Shown one piece after another: positions 16,954 through 23,939 of a stretch of DNA of 64,000 nucleotides; position 1 is the first letter of the stretch, and every line of letters begins with the position of its first letter. Origin of the DNA: Streptomyces scopuliridis RB72 (GTDB lineage: Bacteria > Actinomycetota > Actinomycetes > Streptomycetales > Streptomycetaceae); assembly GCF_000718095.1 (NCBI RefSeq), contig NZ_JOEI01000029.1, positions 1 through 64,000 on the forward strand, read 5' to 3'. Under the pieces are notes generated by a model that was given only the letters and a program-made list of their open reading frames with translations, was not told where the DNA came from and did not search any database. The translations under genes and the position numbers were made by a program.

Positions 16954-18489
16954 CTACCCGTTCCCCGGGCGACGGAGGCGGATGACATTCCAGGACAGCG
17001 GGGTGAGGACAGCGCGGAGCACGTCACCGGACACGGTCGCGCCCGTCGCGGTGCGCGGGGTGACCCGGTCGGGACGGTCGAGGGTGTTGCGTGCGTCGGG
17101 GTCGTCGCCGTCCAGGACCAGGTGCTCGGCGACGGCCAGCTCGCCGAAGCCGCGCAGTACGACGTCCAGGGGCAGTGCACCGGTCCGGTCCCGGTTGACG
17201 GCGAAGACGGTGACCGCACCGGTCGCGTCGTCGGTGACGGCCGTGGCATGCAGCAGGTCGACCTCGCCGAACCGTTCGGTGGTGTGACGGGGACTGTCGG
17301 CCTCCACGCGCAGCACCCGGCCACGCCCGAACGCCGATGCCTGGGCGAAGGGATAGAAGATCGTCTGGCGCCAGGCGGGACCGCCCGGCTCGGTCATGAT
17401 CGGGGCGATGACATTCACCAGTTGGGCCAGTGAGGCTGCCGTGACGCGGTCGGCGTGCCGGAGCATCCCGATGAGCAGCGAGCCGGTCAGCACCGCGTCG
17501 GCGAGGGAGTAGTTGTTCTCCAGCAGCCGGGGCGCGTAGGGGAATCCGTCCTCCGGCGGTGGCGTCGTCGGCGAGCGCTCCACGTGCCAGACGTTCCACT
17601 CGTCGTAGGACAGCATGATCTTCTTCGTCGACTTGAGCCTGGCACCGATGTGGTCGCAGGTGTCGACGACGCCCTCGATGTACCGCTCGACGTCCTCCGC
17701 GGAGGCGAGGAAGGAGTCGAGGTCGGTGTCGTCCACCGCCAGGCCGTAGTACGAGTGCAGGGAGACGTACTCCACCTGCTCGTAGCACTCCCCCAGGACC
17801 GCGGCCTCCCAGGCGCCGAAGGTCGGCATACCGAACCCGGACGAACCGCAGGCGACGAGTTGGAGATCGCCGTCGACCATCTTCATGGCGTTTGCGGTCT
17901 CCCGGGCGAGCCGGGCGTACTCCCCCGGTTTCTTGTGACCGATCTGCCAAGGGCCGTCCATCTCGTTTCCCAGGCACCACATGCGGATGCCGTACGGCTC
18001 CTCGGCACCATGGGCGATGCGCAGGTCGGACAGTTCGGTGCCGCCGGGGTGGTTGGCGTACTCCACCAGCCGGACCGCGTCCTCCACGCCCCGGGTGCCA
18101 AGGTTGACGGCCATCATGGGCTCGACGTCCGTCTTGCGGCAGAAGTCCATGAACTCGCCGAGCCCGAATCGGTTGGTCTCCAGGGAGTGCCAGGCCAAAT
18201 CCAGGCGCACCGGGCGCTGTTCGAGCGGACCGACGCCGTCCTCCCAGCGGTAGCCCGAGACGAAGTTGCCGCCCGGGTAGCGGACCGTGGTGACCCCGAG
18301 TTCCCTGACGAGCGCGAGGACGTCCCGGCGCAGTCCGGCCTCGTCGGCTTCGGGGTGGCCCGGCTCGTACAGGCCGTCGTAGACACAGCGGCCGAGATGC
18401 TCGACGAACGAGCCGTACAGACGCGGGTTCACCTCGCCGATCCCGAAGGCGGGGTCGAGGGTGAAGCGTGCCGCAGACCGTTGGATCAT
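16954..18489 (-). CDS. abfA: GH51 alpha-N-arabinofuranosidase (intracellular)
   Basis: A 511-residue retaining glycosidase that removes terminal L-arabinose from arabinan or arabinoxylan oligosaccharides. It has no signal peptide, so it acts after import. WCLGNEMDGPWQIGHK holds the acid/base glutamate and MLSYDEWNVWHVE the nucleophile; RYPGGNFVSGYRWEDG is the usual GH51 barrel entry, and the C-terminal beta domain ends in LTPLSWNVIRLR. The ATG at 18489 (AAAGG upstream) starts at the normal MIQRSAARF; one six codons earlier is possible. A perfect locus operator ends 66 bases upstream. It probably forms an operon with the GH43 gene before it, with its own regulated promoter. Confidence 0.95.
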   Translation of the reverse strand: MIQRSAARFTLDPAFGIGEVNPRLYGSFVEHLGRCVYDGLYEPGHPEADEAGLRRDVLALVRELGVTTVRYPGGNFVSGYRWEDGVGPLEQRPVRLDLAWHSLETNRFGLGEFMDFCRKTDVEPMMAVNLGTRGVEDAVRLVEYANHPGGTELSDLRIAHGAEEPYGIRMWCLGNEMDGPWQIGHKKPGEYARLARETANAMKMVDGDLQLVACGSSGFGMPTFGAWEAAVLGECYEQVEYVSLHSYYGLAVDDTDLDSFLASAEDVERYIEGVVDTCDHIGARLKSTKKIMLSYDEWNVWHVERSPTTPPPEDGFPYAPRLLENNYSLADAVLTGSLLIGMLRHADRVTAASLAQLVNVIAPIMTEPGGPAWRQTIFYPFAQASAFGRGRVLRVEADSPRHTTERFGEVDLLHATAVTDDATGAVTVFAVNRDRTGALPLDVVLRGFGELAVAEHLVLDGDDPDARNTLDRPDRVTPRTATGATVSGDVLRAVLTPLSWNVIRLRRPGNG

Positions 18490-18554
18490 CGGGAAGTGCC
18501 TTTCCATGCGGGTACGGGGGCGGGGCGGGAACGGGGCGGGAACGCAAAGACAGA

Positions 18555-18570
18555 TAGAAATCGGTTGCTA
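18555..18570. promoter_or_regulatory. LacI-type operator before the GH51 gene (best site)
   Basis: TAGAAATCGGTTGCTA, taken here as reference. Its last three bases coincide with the TAG stop (complement) of the GH43 gene, so the operator is partly embedded in coding sequence. Confidence 0.8.
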
Positions 18571-20151
18571 GTCGCGTAGCTCGAACCAGTCGAAATCGGC
18601 CTGCACGCGAGTGCCGCCCAGATCCTGGGCGCACACGCCGACGAACGCGCCGGTGAATCGGAGCCGGTCACCGTAATCGTCGGAGAGCTTGCTCGCGTCG
18701 AGCAACGGGCCGACGGGCTGCCACGCGATCCCGTCGGGTGAGGCCGAGAAACGCAGTTCGGCCTCGTCGAAGCGGGCGCGCAGATGGATCAGCGGCCAGT
18801 CGTCGATGTCGACGTCGTCGTCGGCCAACTCCCGGTAGGTCCCGTCGTCACTCAGGACGACACCGAGCACCCGGCCCCGCCCCTCGGTATGCGTGACGCG
18901 CAGGTAATAGTGGGTGGTGGTGTCGTACCAGCAGATCAGGCCCGCGAGCTGGGCGAAGTGCGAGGGCCGGAAATCCAGCACGGTGGTGGCCTCGCACCGC
19001 ACCGCGGTGAGCCGCCTGGCGACCAGACTCTGCTCGAAGTGTGAGTGGAGGCTCTGTCTGCCGCGCAGCCGCAGCCAGCCGGGGCGTTCCGTGAGGCTCA
19101 GCCAGGAGGCGTCGCCGGGTACCCGCAGGGTGCTCCACCTCGCGTCCAGCACGGGGGCGTCGAAGTCGTCACGGACCTGCGGTGTCCTGTGGACGTGCGC
19201 ACCTGCCGAGCGGGGCGCCGGGACCTCCGAGCGCGGCTTGTCGTCCCCGTGCGCAAGCCGCAGCCATCCGTCCGCGGTCCACTCCACCCGTTGCAGACAG
19301 GTCTCGCGCCCCAGCACGCATCGTGGTCCCGCGGGCGTGGCGACCGGTCGGGACGCGAGATGCGCCAGGTACCACGCGCCGTCGGGGGTCTCGACCAGTT
19401 CGCCGTGGCCCGCCTTGAGCAGGGGCCAGTCGGGCGTGTCACGCGTGGTCAACAGCGAGCCGTGCGGGTCGAGTTCATACGGGCCGGTCAGCGAGCGGGA
19501 GCGGGTCATCAGGATGCCGTGGTTCCAGCCGGTGCCTCCCTCGGCGAGCATCAGGTAGTACCAGCCATCGCGCCGGTAGAGGTTGGGGCCCTCGATCAAC
19601 TCGTCGTGCCGGAGCACGGTCCGCGGCTCTCCGATCAGCGCCCGCTCGCCGTGGTCGTACTCCTGGAGCACGATTCCGGCGAACGAGGGACGCCGCTCGC
19701 GGTGGTCCCATTGCAGATTCACGAGCCACTTACGGCCGTCGTCGTCGTGGAAGAGCGAGGCGTCGAATCCGGACGAGTTGAGGAAGACCGGCTCCGACCA
19801 GGGACCGTCGATCGCGGGCGCGGTGATCAGGTAGTTGTCGACGTCCTTGTAGGGAGAGCCAACGGTCGAGACGATGCCGTAGACCAGCCAGAACCGACCG
19901 TCACGGTGGGAGAGGGAGGGCGCCCACACCCCGGCCGAGTCGGCTACGCCGCGCAGATCGAGCAGTTCGGTACGGTCCAGCAGATGACCGGCCGGCTCCC
20001 ACGTGACGAGGTCGGTCGAGCGGTGGACCGGTATGCCGGGGAACCACTCGAAACTGGAGGTGGCGAGGTAGTAGTCCACCCCGACACGGACGACGCTGGG
20101 GTCCGGGTGGAAGCCCGGCAGCACCGGGTTGTGGATCCGGCCCGAAGTCAT
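18568..20151 (-). CDS. GH43 beta-xylosidase / alpha-L-arabinofuranosidase (intracellular)
   Basis: A 527-residue inverting glycosidase with the five-bladed propeller of GH43 (subfamily 11/12 type) and a C-terminal beta-sandwich (from about residue 320). Catalytic positions are visible: aspartate in PGFHPDPSVVRV (base), aspartate in FDASLFHDDDGRKWL (pKa modulator), glutamate in ELIEGPNLYRRDGWYYL (acid). No signal peptide. The ATG at 20151 has AAAGGA six bases upstream; a start seven codons earlier is less likely. It is upstream of the GH51 gene and preceded by two operator-like sites, so both would be induced together to trim imported arabino- or xylo-oligosaccharides. Confidence 0.93.
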   Translation of the reverse strand: MTSGRIHNPVLPGFHPDPSVVRVGVDYYLATSSFEWFPGIPVHRSTDLVTWEPAGHLLDRTELLDLRGVADSAGVWAPSLSHRDGRFWLVYGIVSTVGSPYKDVDNYLITAPAIDGPWSEPVFLNSSGFDASLFHDDDGRKWLVNLQWDHRERRPSFAGIVLQEYDHGERALIGEPRTVLRHDELIEGPNLYRRDGWYYLMLAEGGTGWNHGILMTRSRSLTGPYELDPHGSLLTTRDTPDWPLLKAGHGELVETPDGAWYLAHLASRPVATPAGPRCVLGRETCLQRVEWTADGWLRLAHGDDKPRSEVPAPRSAGAHVHRTPQVRDDFDAPVLDARWSTLRVPGDASWLSLTERPGWLRLRGRQSLHSHFEQSLVARRLTAVRCEATTVLDFRPSHFAQLAGLICWYDTTTHYYLRVTHTEGRGRVLGVVLSDDGTYRELADDDVDIDDWPLIHLRARFDEAELRFSASPDGIAWQPVGPLLDASKLSDDYGDRLRFTGAFVGVCAQDLGGTRVQADFDWFELRD

Positions 20152-20180
20152 ACGAGTTCCTTTCACGGGCATGAGTCATC

Positions 20181-20196
20181 GAGAAATCGGTGCGAT
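20181..20196. promoter_or_regulatory. Half-conserved LacI-type operator before the GH43 gene
   Basis: GAGAAATCGGTGCGAT keeps the left arm and CG centre of the locus motif but not the right arm. It lies 30 bases before the GH43 start. Confidence 0.4.
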
Positions 20197-20269
20197 GAGC
20201 CGGGGTGTTTCGCGCCCCGCCAGGTAGTGAACTCCGAGGTCTTCACGTCGCTGTGGCACGGCCCTAATG

Positions 20270-20285
20270 TAGAAACCGGTTGTCG
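20270..20285. promoter_or_regulatory. LacI-type operator before the GH43 gene
   Basis: TAGAAACCGGTTGTCG has the whole left arm and centre and part of the right arm. It is 119 bases upstream of the GH43 start and between GH43 and the broken LacI gene, so it could have served both. Confidence 0.6.
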
Positions 20286-20348
20286 AAGCGGTCAATGCCC
20301 CCTGTCGCAGCCGCAGCTCCTGAAACTTTCGACGGCCCGTGGTGAGGC

Positions 20349-21402
20349 ATGGCTGACGACCCGTGGCGAGGCATGGATGAGGGGTACTCGATGACGCGCG
20401 CCGACGGCCCCGCCGGACCGACACTGGCGGTCGTGGCCCGGGAGGCACGGGTGTCCGTACCCACGGTCTCCAAGGTGGTGAACGGCCGGGAGGATGTCGC
20501 TCCCGACACGCGCCGTCGTGTCACCGAGGTACTGGACCGGCTCGGCCGGACAGGGCCTAGGTCCTGTCCGGTCGATCTTCGCGGATCAGCCCGCGGCGTC
20601 TGGTGCCGTGCATCGCAAGGCGGAGGATCGCCCATGTACTGGACCTACTTGGGCGACTCCGACAACGCAGCGAGGTGCGGTGCCAGGCGTCGCGGGCCCG
20701 CGAAGATCGACCGGACAGGGCCTAGCCGCGCGCGGATCGGCGGGCGTGCTGTTCGACGTCGCGGAACTCACCGACTCCCAGTACGCGTGGCTCGACGAGC
20801 AGCAGGGCATCCCTTTCGTCGTGATCGATCCAGTGGCCGATCCGCCGCCGTACGTGGCAGCGGTCGGCGCGGCCGACTGGCGCGGCGGCCTGACCGCGAC
20901 GGAGCACCTGCTCGCGCTCGGCCATCGCCGGATCGGGGTCATCGGCGGCTGTCCGCGGCAGTTGCACGGAACCGCCAGGATGGCGGGTCACCGCTCGGCG
21001 CTGACCGCGACCGGCATTCCGCACCGCCCCGAATACGAGAAGTTCGCCCGCTTCGACATGGCCGAGGCCCGGCCGCGGACCGGGGAACTCCTCGATCTCG
21101 ACGAGCCGCCGACCGCCGTCTTCGTCTGCTCGGACGCGATGGCGCTGGGCACGTACCAGGCGGTCGCCGAGCGCGGATGGAGGGTGCCGGACGATGTCAG
21201 CGTGGTCGGGTTCGACGACCTGCCGGAGTCTCGCTGGGCCACACCCGGACTCACCACCGTGCGGCGGCCGCTGTCCGACATGGCCGCCACCGCGCTGCGG
21301 CCGCTGGTCAGGATCATGGCGGGCGACCCGCCGGAGGCGTCCCGCATCGAACTGTCCGCCGACCTCGTGGTGCGCGGCAGCACGGCGCCTCCAGCGACAT
21401 GA
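20349..21402 (+). pseudogene. Second LacI-family regulator, disrupted by a MITE and an internal deletion
   Basis: The helix-turn-helix is present in one frame (VAREARVSVPTVSKVVNGRE, near 20430-20490, up to VTEVLDRLG). The effector domain follows in a different frame from about 20735 (GSAGVLFDVAELTDSQYAWL, then TEHLLALGHRRIGVIGG and SVVGFDDLPESRWATPGLTT). A 161-bp inverted-repeat element sits between them. Even with the element and its target duplication removed (165 bases, a multiple of three) the frames do not join. Roughly 70-80 residues of the first effector subdomain are missing. So the gene lost function by deletion as well as insertion. It probably controlled the adjacent alpha-galactosidase or GH43 genes. 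Confidence 0.85.
20561..20721. mobile_element. MITE-like element with long terminal inverted repeats inside a LacI gene
   Basis: The left end GTCCTGTCCGGTCGATCTTC is mirrored by the right end GAAGATCGACCGGACAGGGC: about 25 bp of inverted repeat with a single mismatch. CTAG flanks it on both sides (20557-20560 and 20722-20725), fitting a 4-bp target duplication as made by IS5-type transposases. The 161-bp body has no room for a transposase and no useful open frame, so it depends on an enzyme supplied elsewhere. The element sits exactly at the border between the DNA-binding and effector parts of the host gene. Confidence 0.8.
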
Positions 21403-21436
21403 GACGGCCCCGGCGGGACGCGCCGACCCGGGGCCG

Positions 21437-22618
21437 GCCGACGTGGGCATGGTCCGCTACGGCCAGACCGGCTCCAAGAACCGCATCGCCCTCACCAGCA
21501 CCGGCGCCTGGTCAAGCGCCGAACATCTGCCGATGGGCTGCGTCGAGGACGGGGAGACCGGTCGGGCCCCACTGTGGCAGATCGAGCACAACGGCGCGTG
21601 GCACGCGGAACTGGGCGACCGCTACGACGACGTGTACCTGGCCCTGTCGGGGCCGACCGACCGTGAGCACGCCTGGCGTGCCCGGCTCTTCCCGGGCGAG
21701 TCCTTCGAGAGCGTTCCGGCCGCGGTCGCCCTCGTACCGGGTGGCGGCTTCGAGGGCGCGGTCGCCGCCATGACCGGGTATCGCCGTGCGCTGCTGCGAC
21801 CGCACCCCGATCACGAGCGCCTGCCCGTCGTTTTCAACGACATCAACAACTGCCTGATGTCGGACCCGAGCACCGCTGCGATCCTGCCGCTCGCGGAGGC
21901 CGCGGCCGAGGCGGGCGCGGAGTACTGCTGCACCGACGCCGGCTGGTACGCGGACTCCGACGGCTGGTGGGACGCGGTCGGCTCGACCGGCACCCCGGCC
22001 TCGTTGTCGAGAGCTGCGCGGCCGGCGGCAGCCGCGGTGACTACGCCACGCTCGCCTGCCTGCCGGTCCACTCCCTCACCGACCAACAGGATCACCGCAA
22101 TCTTCCGCCGATCGCCGTCGCCGCCCCGGCTGCCGTCCTGCCGGAACAAGGAGCCATGTGGGCCTGTCCGCAGAGCGAGTTCGGCGTGGACGAGACCGGT
22201 CTCGCACTCGTACCGGCGCTGCTCGGCCGCGTCCACCTGAGGGGCGGGTCGACCGGCTGTCCCCGGCGCAACTGGCCCTCGTACGGACGGCATTGGACGC
22301 GTACATGGGCTACCGTCCTTACCTGCGCACGGCCGTGCCGCGCTGGCCGCTCGGACTGCCCGGCCGGCGCGATCCGTGGACCGCGCCGGCCCTGGACTGC
22401 GAGGACGGCTACCGGGCAGCGCTGTCCGCCGTGAGAGCGGCGATTCCCGGTGCGCGCTGCCGTTCCCCGAGCTGTGCGGGCGGGCGGGGTCGGTGTCCCG
22501 GGCCTTCGAGGCGGCGGGAGACGCCGGGGCGCGCTGGGACCGGACCGAGGGAGTCCTGACGGTGGACCTGTCCCGGGCCGGCAGCGCGGTCCTGCTGCAT
22601 CTGGAGATGTACGGGTGA
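21437..22618 (+). pseudogene. GH36 alpha-galactosidase remnant with internal deletion and frameshifts
   Basis: The N-terminal beta domain and the start of the barrel are readable (GQTGSKNRIALTSTGAWSSA, LWQIEHNGAWHAELGDR, then LPVVFNDINNCLMSDPSTAA and EYCCTDAGWYADSDGWWD). At about 21985 the reading jumps to RLDRHPGLVVESCAAGGSRG in another frame. The roughly 150 residues between, which contain the nucleophile motif (YLKLDYN in relatives), are gone. Two more frame changes follow near 22240 and 22430 (VDRLSPAQLALVRTALDAYM; then WDRTEGVLTVDLSRAGSAVL). The protein cannot be active. It would have been an intracellular galactosidase of this locus. Confidence 0.85.
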
Positions 22619-22712
22619 GTGCTGCCTGCCGACCGGGCGGCGCGAGACCTCCCCTCCCCTTCCGGGCTCGACCTGTGCGAACGCTGTCGCACCAAGAAGC
22701 GGAGGAACCGTC

Positions 22713-23546
22713 ATGCCATACGTTGAACTGCCCCGCGTGCGACTGCGCTTCACCGACACGGGCACCGGAACCGGCAGTGGCACCGATGCGGGTGCCGGGA
22801 CCCCGCTGCTCCTGATCCACGGTTGGGGCGGCGACAGCGCCGAGTGGCGGCCCGTTGTGGCGGCACTGCCACCCGGACGCCGGGTCATCACCGCCGACCT
22901 GCGCGGCCACGGCGAATCCTCCACGCCTCCCCGCGGCTACTCTCCTGCCGATTTCGCGGGTGACCTGGCGATGCTGATGTCGTGGCTCGATCTCCCACCC
23001 GTGATCGCCGTCGGCCACTCCATGGGCGCACAGATCGTCGTCGCTCTCACAGCCGCCCGATCCGACGCCGTAATGGGCCTGGTGGCGCTGGACCCCGCCT
23101 ACGGCGCCGATGACGCCGAGCTGCGGCGCATTCCCGGCGAACAGGAGCAACTGCGTGCCGAGGGCAGCGGGTGGGCGGCACGCTTCGTGGACGGCGCGCA
23201 CACGAGCGCCACTCCGCGGAGGGTGAGAGCGCGCCACCGGCGGTTGATGTCGGCCATGGATCCGCGGGTCCTGGCGGAGGCGCGGGACGCCATGTACCTG
23301 GCTCCCGGCGCGTTCGGTCCCCGGGCCGCCGCGGAGGCCATGCTTGTCACGCTGAGGCGCCCCGTACTGACCGTCATGACGAGCCTCGACCGCGCCGCCT
23401 GGGCTCGCCGCGCGCTGCCAGACCCGCGCTCGCGTGTCGAGGTGTTCGAGGGCTGCGGCCACTATCTGCATGAGGAGCGTCCGGAGGAACTCGCGTCGCT
23501 TCTGGCCCGTTGGCTCGTCGACCTGGAAGTCTCCCCCGAGCCCTGA
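22713..23546 (+). CDS. Alpha/beta hydrolase of unknown substrate
   Basis: A 277-residue single-domain hydrolase with the usual order: LLLIHGWGGDSAEW (oxyanion loop), VITADLRGHGES, nucleophile elbow VGHSMGAQ, an acid after a late strand (VMTSLDR) and the catalytic histidine in FEGCGHYLHEERPEEL. A lid of about 70 residues separates the elbow from the last strands. No signal peptide. A start with AGGAAC a few bases upstream fits. It stands alone between a dead galactosidase gene and the large lyase gene, so context says little; a sugar-ester or lactone hydrolase is conceivable. Confidence 0.8.
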   Translation: MPYVELPRVRLRFTDTGTGTGSGTDAGAGTPLLLIHGWGGDSAEWRPVVAALPPGRRVITADLRGHGESSTPPRGYSPADFAGDLAMLMSWLDLPPVIAVGHSMGAQIVVALTAARSDAVMGLVALDPAYGADDAELRRIPGEQEQLRAEGSGWAARFVDGAHTSATPRRVRARHRRLMSAMDPRVLAEARDAMYLAPGAFGPRAAAEAMLVTLRRPVLTVMTSLDRAAWARRALPDPRSRVEVFEGCGHYLHEERPEELASLLARWLVDLEVSPEP

Positions 23547-23939
23547 GCCCCTTTGAGCCCCTTGAGCCTCTCGATCCAACAGGAGTGGTACCGGTCTCTG
23601 CTCGTGCCAGGGAGGAGTTTCGGGGACTATTTCCCGTATAGCGGTATCTCAACGGGCATCATGCGGCGAGATGAATAGCCCACAACCACTCCTGCTGTCA
23701 TGGATGTTGACTCAACTAGCAATCGATTTCTAAGGTGCTCACGAAGCGTCGGATCTGGTGCTGGCCGAGCAGACCTTCCGCCGCCCGGTCGTCCCGTCGG
23801 TGAAGCCCGCGACGGGGCTGGACACCGAGAAGCGGCGCGAACTGCCCCTCCCCGGCTCGCGTTCGCCCGCCGCATCGCGCCGCCTCATGTGAGCGGACCA
23901 GCACGCCAGGAGCATCACGACCAGCACTGGAGGACCCGC
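23547..23939. other. Intergenic region with one strong operator
   Basis: About 390 bases without a convincing gene. It holds the operator at 23717-23732. The stretch 23740-23900 has coding-like composition (SDLVLAEQTFRRPVVPSVKP in one plus frame) but no start site or recognised family, and may be debris or the 5' leader of the lyase gene. Confidence 0.5.
23717..23732. promoter_or_regulatory. LacI-type operator before the large lyase gene
   Basis: TAGCAATCGATTTCTA; its reverse complement TAGAAATCGATTGCTA matches the reference site at 15 of 16 positions. It lies 207 bases upstream of the start at 23940, which implies a long leader. Confidence 0.75.

Noticed and set aside
20561..20721. Inverted repeats considered as a CRISPR or attenuator structure
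   Set aside because: Only two copies, inverted and flanked by a direct CTAG duplication: the form of a transposable element, not of spaced direct repeats.
23700..23939. 80-codon N-terminal extension of the large lyase-like protein
   Set aside because: It would bury the signal peptide and run through the operator at 23717; the ATG at 23940 gives a normal export signal.
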